Source: Coenobita brevimanus
Taxonomy: Eukaryota; Arthropoda; Malacostraca; Decapoda; Coenobitidae
Assembly (NCBI GenBank): GCA_032717465.1
Contig: CM064681.1
Span: 15,233,010 to 15,297,009 of the forward strand
Direction: 5' to 3'
Length of the DNA: 64,000 bases
Made by a program: the position numbers and the translations under genes. Of the stretch, positions 44,624 through 56,501 are shown piece after piece. Position 1 is the first letter of the stretch. The number at the start of each line of letters is the position of its first letter. Below the pieces are notes generated by a model. The model was not told the origin of the DNA. It worked only from the letters and a program-made list of their open reading frames with translations, and ran no database searches.

Positions 44624-45970
44624 TTGGGAACAAGGAGTAGGCATTCTATGATTTATGATTACCCTGTCTCCATTCCAGAAATGTTCTTATTTTTTGCCCT
44701 TGTCCTTTTGATGGGTATAATAAGAAAAAATAGAATTCCTGCTTACTGGACTAGGGACCCTGTTATGTTTACCCCCATATTTGGTCAAGTGATGAGCCAT
44801 AATCGGTTTCAACAAATTCTAAGTCGCCTCCATTTTTATAATGCTAGTGACCCTGCAAATGCAAACAACACTGACAAAATGAGGCGAATTAGGCTGGTCT
44901 TTGATCACCTCAGGCAAACCTTTCGATCCTCATTCTATCCCTATAGAGATCTCGTCATAGACGAGAGTCTCGTGTTGTGGAGAGGCAATATTTCATTCAG
45001 ACAGTATATACCCAGCAAAAGGCACCGTTTTGGGTTCAAGATCTTTGTTATGTGTGACTGTAGGACTGGATACGTGCAAGACATAGTCTTGTACACCGGT
45101 GCACAGACAGACATAATAGAAGATCGAAGTATAGGACTTTCGGGAGCAGTGGTAAAGACGATGATACAAGACTACCTTCATCGTGGTCACGTTCTCTACC
45201 TCGACAACTGGTACACTAGCCCTCTTCTCGCTCGTTATCTTCACAGACATGAAACGGGAGTCTGTGGAACCGTAAAGGTGAACCGGCGTCACATGGTCAA
45301 GGTAGGGCGTAAACTTGCAAGGAGTGAGGTTGTCTTCTTCAAAGCAAACAACATCCTTGCAACAATGTGGAACCACAACAGAGAAGTAAGCCTCTTGTCC
45401 ACGGTTCACCGCCCCTTGATGCACCGTACTGATTCTGTTGATTACCATAGCGAGAGCAGGCGTCTTGTTTGGAAACCTGAGTGTGTAATGGATTACAATA
45501 TAAACATGCGCCTCGTGGACCAGTCTGACTCCATGATATCGACGGTAGAGTGTGCCAGGACCACGATGAAGTGGTATAAAAAACTGTTCTTTCACTTGCT
45601 AGATATCACTGCTCTGAATTGCCACCACCTTCACGCCATGACCACAGGAGTTCAGGAAACCTTTGAAGGGTTTGTGAGGGAGCTCACACGAGAAATCTTT
45701 GCTAAGTATGCTGTTGAAAGGCCCCAACAGCGCCCCCGCACTGCCCCTATTACCCAGACTCCCCAGAGAATATCCGGCCGCCATTTCCCCACTCCTATCC
45801 CTCCCCAGCCCAACAGACCTAGGCCCCAGCGCAGGTGTCACGTGTGCAGTAATTCCCAGGTGAGACTCACGACACAGAGGAAGGACACCCGCTATGAGTG
45901 CGTGCAGTGTGACGTGGGTCTGTGTATTCACCCATGTTTTAGTGAATATCACACGTTGCTGCACTTTTAG
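44624..45970 (+). CDS. piggyBac transposase, catalytic and C-terminal part
   Basis: 448 codons open from ATG 44,624; the true frame extends back to about 44,536. DDE_Tnp_1_7-type catalytic domain with the three Asp: LVIDESLV (D113), LYLDNWYTS (D194) and MRLVDQSD (D299, with D302). SKRHRFGFK lies after the first Asp. The C-terminus has the cysteine-rich domain RRCHVCSNS...CVQCDVGLCIHPCF (about 404-440), used for end binding. The enzyme cuts at TTAA and excises without footprint. This half looks intact; only the frameshift upstream separates it from its N-terminus. Confidence 0.93.
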   Translation: MGTRSRHSMIYDYPVSIPEMFLFFALVLLMGIIRKNRIPAYWTRDPVMFTPIFGQVMSHNRFQQILSRLHFYNASDPANANNTDKMRRIRLVFDHLRQTFRSSFYPYRDLVIDESLVLWRGNISFRQYIPSKRHRFGFKIFVMCDCRTGYVQDIVLYTGAQTDIIEDRSIGLSGAVVKTMIQDYLHRGHVLYLDNWYTSPLLARYLHRHETGVCGTVKVNRRHMVKVGRKLARSEVVFFKANNILATMWNHNREVSLLSTVHRPLMHRTDSVDYHSESRRLVWKPECVMDYNINMRLVDQSDSMISTVECARTTMKWYKKLFFHLLDITALNCHHLHAMTTGVQETFEGFVRELTREIFAKYAVERPQQRPRTAPITQTPQRISGRHFPTPIPPQPNRPRPQRRCHVCSNSQVRLTTQRKDTRYECVQCDVGLCIHPCFSEYHTLLHF

Positions 45971-47335
45971 CATGGTGTGAATGCGAAAGGACGCTGAAAT
46001 TATGAGGTAAATGCGACAGACAGACGCTCTGTGAAAATATCAGTCATGTGGATCGCCAAATATTAGTATAAAGTGCCTACGGGTAGAACATAAGTGAAAA
46101 CATTGGGTGTAAGTATATAAATCTGCCCTAAGTTGAAACTTACACGGAGAGGGTTGTTTGATGCGATATTCTGTCGCTCAGTGCAATAAATACGGCCCCT
46201 TATTATATATTTCTTATTATGTGACATTCTTACAGGTATAATATAAGTTCAAATTATTGTATATGATGATGTATATTCTAAGTCAAATATTCATAGCGTG
46301 TCTGTAAAGATAATATTTCCTGACGCTTAGTCGAATGAATAAGGCACGTATTAGTCAAAATAAAAGTCAGCAAGTGATAAAGTGAATAATTAGTATATAA
46401 GTGTGTGAGTGAATTAGTATATAAGTGTGTGAGTATTATGTATGACGAAACATTCCTTGCGAGGGTATTTTCAGGCGATATTCTCACGCTCACTTGAATA
46501 TATAATGGCAGTAAGTATGTACAGTGCATTCTAGGGGTGTAAACGTGTGTAATGTAAGTGGGAAAATATAATTTGAGTGAATAAATAAAGTAGATGATGA
46601 AACACGAGTGTTTGAGATCGTGGTTGCTACGTGAATAGGCGCTAGCATATCGCTAAATGCCCTCGTAATGAATGAAAATAATTTAAAACCTTCACAGTGG
46701 TGGTGGAAATGTTCTATGTAAATGGGAAAATAATTGGAAAGTGATAAAACAATTTGGTATGTTGAAATACGAGTCATAGCGAGTGCGCTTACTAAGCTGA
46801 TGTGCGCTAAACTTATGCTGCATGTCATCATAATGAATGAAAACATCTGAAAACACTTACAAACAGTTGTAATTGGTAAATTGTCATTGAAACAGAAGTA
46901 TACAAGTAGAAAAAATGATAGGTTGACTCATACCAGAAACTTAGCATATAGCATGTTACGACTCGGACCTAACTCGCTATGCTCGAGCGATGGTACAATG
47001 CTTATTTTTCCTATATATGTGTCTGAAATCCATTATATTGTTACTGTTATTGTTTATTAGTTCAAATTCAATAAATGTAGAGGTGTTGTGTGTTGTTTGT
47101 CCCATTATTCCTTACCATAGAAAACGTAAACGCATATCCAGCCCATTACAGAATACGATACCTGCGGGGGAAAACCGCACCTGTACAGACCACTTATAGA
47201 CCACAGAGACCACTTTCTTCATGATTTTCCATCGTTTCTCGACCTAAGCGGAAGTTTTAGAAGAAAATTTTTTTTTCCAAAAAGGCTCAGGACTGGGGGA
47301 TGTCATAGGTGGCGAAAGGCTCGGGACGTGACGGG
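45971..47335 (+). other. piggyBac 3' non-coding region
   Basis: 1.37 kb of AT-rich sequence between the transposase stop and the right end. A tandem pair of ATTAGTATATAAGTGTGTGA units lies near 46,388-46,437. I see no second gene. The AATAAA near 46,185 could serve as the polyadenylation signal. Confidence 0.6.
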
Positions 47336-47339
47336 TTAA

Positions 47340-50025
47340 AAACTTCCATAACAAATGTGGCACCTGTTGGTATATCAAATCTGAATTTGCAGTTGACACT
47401 GCTTTAAACTTCAGTCCAACTAATTTTGATTACTCACATTATAAACTAAAATATATAAATATTATCAAATATATCTGTGTAGTCTATTGCTCCCGCAATG
47501 CTTCTTCAGAATCCAATGTATTTGACTCCATATCCACACAGTTGAGTAACCTTAACCTTACCCTTAGCACAGAAATTACCATTTTGGGTGATTTTAACGT
47601 ACCTATGATGAATGGTTATTGCATTCTGCTAGGACTGACGATGCTGGTTTAGAGTGCGAACTGTTTGTAGAATCATTTAATCTCATGCATTTGGGAAAGC
47701 AACCAACCAGAATACCAAATAATCCTGCCCATAATGCCTGCCTCTTGGATCTATTCCTGACAAATAATCCAGATCAATACAGGAAATAGTACTGTCACCA
47801 CCTGAACCCTCTGACCACAATCTCATCAAATCTTCATTAGGCAGCCCCCCCAAACCTCTCCATTCTGAACCTGTCAGGGTGACCTGATGGCACTTTGATA
47901 GGGCCAACTGGGATGGATTTAGAAATTATCTTGCTGACATTCCATGGCAGTCTTTCTTCTCCAGTGATGTCAATTCTACCCAGTCCTACATTAATGACTT
48001 TCTACTAGCTGGTATGGATTTATTCATACCAAGTCAACAGTTCACAAAAAGATCGAACTCTCCAAAATGGTTTGATAGCAACTGTGCCAGGGCAATGGCC
48101 CAAAAGTCATTAGCATATAACTCTTACTTAAAATAAAAAACATCTGAATCACTCTATCATTTTAAAATGGGTAGAAACCATGCAAAAGCTGTAACAAATC
48201 TCGCCAAATCAAACTTTCTTCAGAGTCAAGCATCAAAACTACTTAACAACCCTAATGATAATAGAATATTCTTGTCAACTTTCAATTCTTTCAATAACTT
48301 TACCAAGTCATCATCCATTCGCCCACTAAAATCTTCAGATAGCAACATTACAAATGACCTGCGTGGGAAAGCGAATATCTTTGCCACAACACTTGCCAGA
48401 AAGTCTACATTTAAGGAAGTCAGCCATAAGATCCCAGTACCAGAACTTGACTCTCCCGAAATTGTTCCACTTAAAATACAGACTAGATACGTAAAGTCCA
48501 TTCTAGACAATATATCATCCAACAAAGCTCCAAGCCCAGATAGAAGTTCTCCAATTGTTCTGAAAAAGTGTTCCCCTGAACTTGCCTCTGTTCTATCTAA
48601 ATTATTCAAACTATGCATACGTACTTCTTGATTCCCTAATTCATGGAAACAAGCCAATATCCACCCAATTCCAAAGAAAGGAAGTTCCTCTGATCCCTCT
48701 GATTACAGACCAATAGCTATCACATCTTGTCTTGGTAAAGTATTTGAAACCGTAAATAATAAGCACACAGTTAAACATCTTGACTCCAAAATTTAATTAC
48801 TGATGGACAATATGGTTTTCGCCATGTAAGAACCAATGTTGACGTATTCAATCTCCTTACTCATACCATCCACCAATCAACTGACCAACATGTAGAAACT
48901 CGTGCAGTAGCCCTTGATATTTCTAAAACTTTCGACAGAGTGTGGCAACGTTCCCTGCTGTCCAAACTCCTTTGCTATGGAGTGACGTCTTCTGTTCCTC
49001 TGTTTTCCTCATATCTCAGTGACAGAAAAATAAGAGCAAAAATAGATTATGTATATTCCAATTTCCACTCAATTAATGCCAGCGTGCCACAAGGATCAGT
49101 TCTGGTGCCAACCCTATTCTTAGTTCATATTAATGATCTCATATCTGTCACCCACAATCCCATCCATTCATATGCAGATACCGCAACACTTCACAGTTCA
49201 TTCACAATCAAACACCCATTTACAAAGTTTAATATCTCTAACTCTCAACTCAGTACAGCCATCTCCATAAATCAAGACTTATCTAAGATCAATGAATGGG
49301 GACAAAATAACATTGTCTCATTTAATGCTAGTAAAACCAACTACATACAATTTGCTAATAGACAGATATTGCCAGATTCGTATAGTACCTCCAATGCTAC
49401 TAATATTACCATCTCCAAAAGTATTGAAATTCTCGGTGTTTCACCTAACAGTGCCCTCAGCTGGACCTATCATGTCAGATCACTTGCTCAAACTGCCTGA
49501 AAGCAATTTGGATTATTGTACCGAGTCCATAACTTCTTCACTGATGAACAGTTAGCTATAATTTATAGGAGTCATGGGCGTTCTTAGCTTGAATATTGCT
49601 CATCCTTGTGGAATGGATGTGGAGAGGTTGCATTAAAACAAACAGACAAAATTCAGAACAAAGCTGTTGGAATTATGAAAAACCCTGCTGTTATAAATAA
49701 ACTACCTCCTCTAAAAGTAAGATGGAATGTTGCCTATATTGCATTATTTTACAGATACATTTCCGGCAAATGCTCAGACAAAGTTGTGTCCATTGTGCCA
49801 TCTCTACATGCCTTCCCTCGTGCTACACGGGCATCTGGAGGGTTCTCATGACTGGAATGTCACACAGCCATATTGCAGAACTTCTGCCTATCAGAATTCT
49901 TTTATTCCCCGAACTGCATCTCTTTGGAACTCAGTTCCATGGAGTTGTTTCCCCCCAAACTTAAACTTACAGCTGTTCAAGTCCGAGTGTTACAGATATT
50001 TTATGAATAAAGGAGTGCCAGTAAT
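47340..50025 (+). pseudogene. J2 ORF2: endonuclease remainder and reverse transcriptase
   Basis: Continues the endonuclease with NFHNKCGTCWYIKSEFA and ITILGDFNVPMMN. Then come a linker, LDNISSNKAPSPDRSSP, KKCSPELASVLSKLFKLC, LDISKTFDRVWQRS (motif A) and SVPQGSVLVPTLFLVHINDL (motif B). The motif C region reads HSYADTATLHSS, so the second catalytic Asp of YADD is Thr. The C-terminal block RTSAYQNSFIPRTASLWNS matches J1 and J3. Many stops and frameshifts; inactive. Confidence 0.82.
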
Positions 50026-50091
50026 CTGTTGTATGGATAATTTTTTCATTCATTTGTTTTTCCTTCCTCTGTTCTGTTATCGAAAAAGAGA

Positions 50092-51687
50092 AGAATCTAC
50101 CTCCTCCTCCTCCTACTCCTCCTCCTCCTCGGCCTCTGTCACTGAACAGTGATCTGCTTACCCCCGCCCTTCAACGTCTTCTCCTTGTAGCATGAAACGG
50201 CAGTGTTAATCACCGACATGTCTCTCTCGACCTGCTAAGTCTAGTATGGGTGTGTCTTTCGGTACGGACCCTCCTCCAGGTAGGTGTCCCCCAACTACAT
50301 CTAGTTTCTCAGGGGGACCATTACAAAGTTTGCTAGCATCTGCAGAGGTGCATCACAATAACTCCCCTTCGTTCTATTGTTCCTAGCAATGTTCCTCCTC
50401 CAGTTTTACCTTCTTCAGTTCTGCTCCTTCTCCCGTCTCTATGTGTCATGAGTCGTTGTAGTTGTTGCTCTCTGTTCAGTGTATATTGTAAATATCATGT
50501 CTTATTTGTTGAAACTATGGCTTTCCTTAGGTGAAACATTCGAAGTTTTCAGTTAAATCGCTCTGGCCTTCGATTCCTTCTTGCCCAGTACTGTCCTTTG
50601 TTTGTGTGCCTTCAGGAGACCCAACTCTCCTCTCTCCGTATTCCATTTCCAGGTTATATTTTTGTTAGTACACCTACTTCGATATCTGAATCATCTATCC
50701 TCGTCCACACTGCACTCCCTTATGAACTTAATTCAGTTTCTTCATTACTTAAGTGTACTGTTGTGAGGGTTTTCCTTCAGTGTTGGATAACTGTAATTTC
50801 CCTCAACTTATCGCCTTCCGTCCCTGTAGATTTCCCAGAGTTTTCCTGCCTTTTGTCTTTTTTACCTCAGCCCATCTAGTTATTGAGTGATTTTAACTGA
50901 AGGCACTCTTTATGAGCAGAAAGTATCATTTCTACTAGAGGCCGTTTGCTTGAATTTTTTCTCTGTATTGAAGGACTCCATATTCTTAATTCTGGTTGCT
51001 TTACACATGATGATTCTCTCATTCATACATATTCTTGTATAGATATCTCTCCCTGTTCACCACGTCTATCTCCAGATTTTAATTGCTCTTTGCTAGATAA
51101 CTGCTTGGCAAGTGATCATTTTCCCATTTTACTCACTATTGCATCCCATTCGCCTGTTCTCCGTCCCCCTCATTGGTGTTCTGGGCATGCCAAGTGGGAT
51201 GTGTTCACTTCTTTTTAAAATTTCCTTTTTTAGCGTCGATGATATGGTTTCTTATTTTACGGACTTAGTGCTGGCCGCCTCAGCAGAGTCCATCCTCTAG
51301 ACTACCAGCTCCTTTGCATCCATATGAGTTTCTTGGTGGTCCAGTGATTGTGCTAGAGCTCTTCGGGTCAAATGGGCTCCATGGAGGACCTACTGTCAGA
51401 GGATTAATACTCTGGGCAGTCAATCAGCTTTCTTTGCATTTATAAAGGCCAGTGCCATGCTACACAGGAGAGTTAGAACTGTCAGAAAGTCAAGTTGGTC
51501 ATCTTATGTGTCCTCCATTACATCTTCCCCCAATTCTTGTTCTATGGAATCATATTCGCAGAATTTCGGACAAATACTCACCTCCGCCAGCCCCAGTACT
51601 TTGTGTCCATGGTGCATCTGTTACAGATCCTGTGATAGTAGCTGACATTTTTGGGGAGCATTTTAGTGAGATTAGCAAAGGGTAATG
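50092..51687 (+). pseudogene. I-like element B: ORF1 tail and ORF2 endonuclease
   Basis: Resumes ORF1 at KREESTSSSSYSSSSSASVT, with a poly-Ser tail encoded by CTC/TCC repeats at 50,100-50,135. ORF2 endonuclease follows: PLFVCLQETQLSSLRIPFPG near 50,600, RGRLLEFFLC, HTYSCIDISPCSPRL near 51,030, and NCLASDHFPILL near 51,110 (SDH motif). The linker to the RT has RKSSWSSYVSS and ADIFGEHFSEISKG. It ends at 51,687 with no RT. Frames are broken repeatedly. Confidence 0.75.
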
Positions 51688-52058
51688 TCCCTCCCGGGGG
51701 TTCCACCTATATAAGCAAGAGGCTGAATGTATTCCTCTGGACCCTAAAAAATGCTTAGATAAAAGCTGCTGAATAAAAACAGCAAGTGCCCACGAAAACC
51801 ACACACATAAAGAGAAGGTAAAACGCCATGATACCTGACATTGTCAGATGTCTTATTAAGTTTCAAGAAGACCGTGGCATAGTACTGGTTCATGAAGAAA
51901 GGCGCAAGATTCCAAGGACAGTAGGGCATCAGGGGCAGACAGCATTTTACAAACACCATACTGAAATAAAGAGCCACCTCTTTCCAAACACACTTTATGC
52001 GTACACATGCAAGAAGTTAGAAAAATGGACCAATAATTTGTTGCCTATTGATGATCAA
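51688..52058. other. Spacer between two I-like halves, with unassigned 81-codon frame
   Basis: 371 bp between a plus-strand I-like fragment ending at 51,687 and a minus-strand one starting at 52,059. The frame at 51,828-52,073 (start MIPDIVRCLIKFQEDRG, then KKLEKWTNNLLPIDD) matches nothing I recognise. Its last part is repeated at the start of the window (1-64), where KKLEKWTNSLLPIDD is conserved but soon ends. Confidence 0.4.
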
Positions 52059-53740
52059 GGCGAATCTGTGTGACACTGGTAAGGTGATCAACAAGCAACT
52101 TTGCAACAGCAAAAGGACCAGCCACTACTCCACCTGCTGGAGATCAATCTGGATGGGAGGGAATGGTAAATTCTTCTGAAATTTCCCACACCTGCATCCA
52201 CACCTTAGTGAGGGAAGTCCTCGATCTGATGGAGGAATTAGAACACTTCCAGGATGAATGTCTGTCCTACTTGAAAATCCAGTACACCTGCTTGCATCCT
52301 CCAAAATGCCACCAAAAAATGAGGATCCCCATGGTGGTGACGAAGCTGAGAGAATGTGCCTCTTTTGGCTCTCACTGCAGAACTGCACCCAAGGGTCCAC
52401 CAAGGAATCAGACATTTAGGAAAATGACCTTTCATCCTCAGAACAGATAACACGGCCACCGCGTGCAACACATAAGTGAATTAAGACACTGCCTCATTGA
52501 TGCAGTAACAGTCATTCACAGAACTGTCAATGGGACTTACAGTAAGTAGGTGAAAAGTGGTCAGTCTGCCCTATCCAGGCAGCAGTAAGGAAGACGTGGT
52601 TGAGATTCACCCTTAGCAACAGATTAAAGTTCTGGAAACAAAAGTTGCTTCCATGCAAGTCTGGCAACACACTACAGTTAAAATCTAAAACAGCATCAGC
52701 CGAACACAGGGACATGTCATTAATGGTAAAAGTCCCTCTCTGGCTAAGGAAATATCTCATTGTAATTCAAATCACACAACTCCTTATTCTTCACTAAAAA
52801 AAAGCCAACATAGCACCCAAAGGATTGGCCTCACTGTCACCTACAGTGGATGAAGAACATTCAAAATGCCTAGTGAATGAAATGGTGGAGGAAGGCTATG
52901 AAGAAGATGTTCCAGATCCACCCTTTTGACAGTAGCACTAGGAGGAAGGTCAATATTACAAACTGTATATCGACAACGTAGAAAAGCCTGGACAGCAACA
53001 GCCTGCAGATGAATGGAAAGGTCGAGATGAGTGAAAGGAACATCACAAGGAAGGAAGACAGCAGGAAGGAAGAACCTGGAAAAGGTTCAGAATAAACGGC
53101 AGAGTAACCAGAAGGAACGGAAGGAACAACTTCACCAACCATGGTTTCCTGGATGCACATATGATGAAGAATGTGCACCAAGACATCATTCCTTAAAGAT
53201 GGCATGTAACCCCCAACAATTCGACTGAACGATAGAATCCATTGTGGAGGGAGGATTAGGATATGGTGTGGGATTGCATAGACCCTGACAAGTGAGCAGG
53301 TTTGGAACAATGCTTAGGAAGGCCCTTAGAGAGAATTTCCTCAGAACCAGGGCTCTGCACTTTCCTAACCAGCCGAGGGCAAACGTGAGGACAAGGAATA
53401 AGAAAATCATACATCATTCCCCTTGTAAGCCAGAACAGGGTGCTTGCAAGGTGGCTTGCAGGCTGCCCTACGTGCAGCAGATGGCCAGTGCTACCACCAG
53501 AACCATCAGAAGTGGAAGAAGACATCACAGGACCAGAATCCTGTGAGGATTATATCCTGCATGACAGAAACGAAGCCCCACGATCCGTACAACACCATTC
53601 TCAAGTGGGGACCGGACCATTGGCGGAACACCATCTTCAGCTTACACCTGGCTACACTCAAGAGACTTTTGGTTAGGAGATGTCAGAAACTTTTTGGTTC
53701 TGTGGGTGTTCTTCTATCAAACACCAACTGTTAAAATTAA
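52059..53740 (-). pseudogene. Decayed I-like fragment, second copy
   Basis: Diverged duplicate of 3,063-4,745: ORF1 tail (STSDGSGGSTGHLLHVGQP near 53,500), endonuclease C-terminal block (MSLCSADAVLDFNCSVLPDL near 52,700), PWWTLGCSSAVRAKRGTF near 52,400 and RRTD/SSRTD linker residues. It stops at the same place before the RT as the first copy. It faces the plus-strand element B, so the two RT-less halves are head to head. Confidence 0.7.
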
Positions 53741-53946
53741 GTAATAGGAGCCTCTTGAATGAGTGGGGTATAAGCAACACTCTAATTCAGCTATTCTTAT
53801 CTCCTTGTATCCTAGTCACTTCCCCTCGATTGGGCCAAATGTAAGGATACTAAGCTAGATATAGTCGGAATGATGAATGACGACAGGCTTGTGGTCTGGG
53901 TTGACTTGAGTGGGTCTATCCAGCCGTCATGGTGCCGACGATGTAC

Positions 53947-54577
53947 AGTCGCTTATAAAAGAAGTGATACCTTCCTAGCCAACCCCTCTGCATCTCGTGT
54001 GATAACACTGCCGTGCACTGTAAAATTTACAACTTCAGGTGATTCGAGTTGGGCTTTGAGATACTATGCCTGAGTGAACCCCGAATCGAATTTAATTTCA
54101 CTTCCTGATGAACTAATGTAGCTATACCGTGTGCAAAAATGCTCTTCATAATATTGCTTTGTTATATTAACCCTTTTATGCACGGACTCAAATCGAGTCA
54201 TTAAATACCATCCTGTACAACACACCATGATGCACATCATGTCAAACAATGGAGGACACAGGTTTCCCACCGATGTGTGTCATATTTTGGTATGTTTTTT
54301 TTTTACCCGATTCGAGTCATGGTGTGCTTTACAGGTTGTTAACAATCTAACGAATCAAACCACCTGTGCCTGAGAGGTTTAAATAATCGCATCATAGTGC
54401 AAGCAGCAAATCCTTTGACCTCAGCAGGTAATGTTCAACACTTTCATAATCTGGCATTTTCATTAAAACATGATGAGTGGATGCACAAAAACTATTACAA
54501 TGTATCTGCCAATGATTTCCATCTATTCCTCACAGTTCAAATGAGATTATTATAATTTTCACCCTGTAGCCTAACGT
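53947..54577 (+). repeat. Inverted-repeat arm, third copy, with MITE inserted
   Basis: Direct counterpart of 4,949-5,378, preceded by GTAC at 53,943-53,946 and starting AGTCGCTTATAAAAG. It is interrupted by the 208-bp TTAA element at 54,171-54,378. The matching right arm would lie beyond the window. Confidence 0.75.
54171..54378. mobile_element. Short TTAA-flanked MITE (piggyBac-like), 208 bp
   Basis: Bounded by TTAA at 54,167-54,170 and 54,379-54,382; the other copy of the arm has a single TTAA there (about 5,168). Ends CCCTTTTATGCACGG and, reversed, ACCTCTCAGGCACAGG are only loosely alike. GATTCGAGTCAT near the right end and CAAATCGAGTCAT near the left form an internal pair. Family assignment rests on the TTAA duplication and CCC-type end. 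Confidence 0.75.
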
Positions 54578-55130
54578 GGGACTTACGGGGTGGTTTTCTT
54601 GACGTATTTCATGCACCAAAGTAAGAGAATTTTCTCATCAAAATGAAAGGTGGCGCAATATAACAGATAAGTCTAACATGGCAACCTCCCATCATTAATG
54701 AGTTGGGAAATTTTGGAAAAAAAATATTCGTGCTGTTATTTTTCGTTATGTACAAGTCGTTATCACACGTGCTACGATTCGACTGGTAGATGAGAAGTTA
54801 TGGGCACCACTTATTTTAATGATGACCAGAAGTGTCAGTGCTTGTGGTTGTTAATACAATAATAACTATACAGGGAACAAGTGATGGGCTTAATACCCAG
54901 TGACCACCACATAATGTGACAGTGGTTGCCCTAACCGATATCCAACATAATTTTGGCATAAACACTCCATAAAATAGGTGTCCCCATCATCATGATTACG
55001 TGATAATACTTATCTGACTACCGTCAGGCAATCTTAAATAAGATACAAATGACCTCAAGATGGCAGGGGTTTATTCAGTATTATTATAGAGCATCCTAGT
55101 AAATCTACCAAGTAAAATCGTGCGAATAAT

Positions 55131-56501
55131 GACCAATAGCTATCACATCTTCTCTTGGTAAGGTATTTGAAACTTTAATTAATAAGCATATTGTTAAACA
55201 TCTTGAATCCAACAACTTAATTAATGATAGACAATACGGTTTTCGCCACGAAAGATCCACCATTGACATACTCAATCTCTTAACTCATACCATCCATCAA
55301 TCAATAGATCTTTTTGGAGAAACTCATGCAGTAGCTCTTGATATCTCTAAAGCTTTCGACAGAGTATGGCACCGTTCCCTGCTGTCCAAACTCCCTTGCT
55401 ATGGACTAACGTCTTTTGTTCCTTTGATTTCTTCTTATCTTAGTGACAGGAAAATAAGAGTAAAAGTAGATGATGTATATTCGAATTTCCACTCAATTAA
55501 CGCCGGCGTGCCGCAGGGATCAGTTCTGGCACCAACCCTATTTCTGGTTCATATTAATGATCTCTTATCTGTCACTCACAATCCCATTCACTCATATGCA
55601 GATGACTCAACACTACATAGTTCATTCACACTCAGACATCCATTTACAAAGTCTAATATCTCTACCTCTCAACTCAATACAGCCATCTCCATAAATGAAG
55701 ATCTATCTACAATCAGTGAATGGGGACAAAACAACCTTGTCTCTTTTAATGCTAGTAAAACTAAATATATACAGTTTACCAATAGACAGATATTGCCAGA
55801 CTCGTACATTACCTTCAGTGCTACTAATATTCCCATCTCCAAAAGTATTGAAATTCTTGGTGTCTCACTTAACAGTGCCCTCAGCTGGACCTCTCATGTC
55901 AGATCACTTGCTATAACCGCCTCAAAGAAACTTGGATTATTGTACAGAGTCCGTAACTTCTTCGCCGATGAGCAGTTAGCTATAATTTATAAGAGTCATG
56001 TGCGCTCTCAGCTTGAATATTGCTCACCCTTGTGGAATGGTTGTGGAGAGGTTGCATTAAGGCAACTAGACAAAATTCAGAATAAAGCTGTTAGAATCAT
56101 TAACAACCCTGCCATTACATATAAACTACCTCCCCTGCAAGTAAGAAGGAATGTTGCCTCCCTTGCATTATTTTACAGATATTTTTTTGGCAAATGCTCA
56201 GACGAAGTTGCGTCCATGGTGCCACCTCTCCATGCCTTCCCTCGTGCTACACAGGCATCTGGTAGCGCTCATGACTGGAATGTCACTCAACCATATTGCA
56301 GAACTTCTGCCTATCAGAATTCTTTCATTCCCCGAACTGCATCTCTCTGGAACTCGCTTCCCCAGAGTTGTTTTCCTCCAAATTTCAACCTACAACTCTT
56401 CAAGTCTAACTGTTACAGATACTTTATGAACAGAGGACACCAGTAATCTGGTGTATGGATTATTTTTTTTTCTCCATTTGTTTTTCCTTCCTCCGTTCTG
56501 T

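Larger units (their letters stand above)
43238..47335 (+). mobile_element. piggyBac DNA transposon, 4.1 kb
   Basis: TTAA duplication at 43,234-43,237 and 47,336-47,339. Ends are CCCGCCCCGTCCCGA and the reverse complement of TCGGGACGTGACGGG, a 15-bp inverted repeat with two mismatches. A subterminal pair GTCCCGRCGACGTA lies at about 43,244 and 43,289. Removing the element and one TTAA joins the two halves of the J2 endonuclease in one frame (GYHFL to NFHNKCGTCWY). It carries an almost complete transposase. Confidence 0.95.
42717..50091 (+). mobile_element. Jockey/L2-like element J2, interrupted by piggyBac
   Basis: Plus-strand element made of 42,717-43,237 and 47,336-50,091, with leader, endonuclease and RT. 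The 3' end GTTCTGTTAT matches J1 and J3. CGAAAAGG (42,708-42,715) before it and CGAAAAAG (50,092-50,099) after it suggest a decayed target duplication of about 8 bp and no long poly(A). The 5' boundary is inferred from that pair. Confidence 0.7.
31313..51687 (+). mobile_element. I-like element B, split by a foldback element and by J2
   Basis: Three plus-strand pieces make one element: ORF1 N-terminal part (31,741-31,979), ORF1 zinc-knuckle part (41,823-42,714), and ORF1 tail plus ORF2 endonuclease (50,092-51,687). The intervals are occupied by the foldback (31,984-41,818) and by J2 (42,717-50,091). The pieces have no overlap and are in the right order. It ends abruptly after the endonuclease, at FGEHFSEISKG, with no RT. 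The 5' boundary is unclear and is placed after the TC run. Confidence 0.7.
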
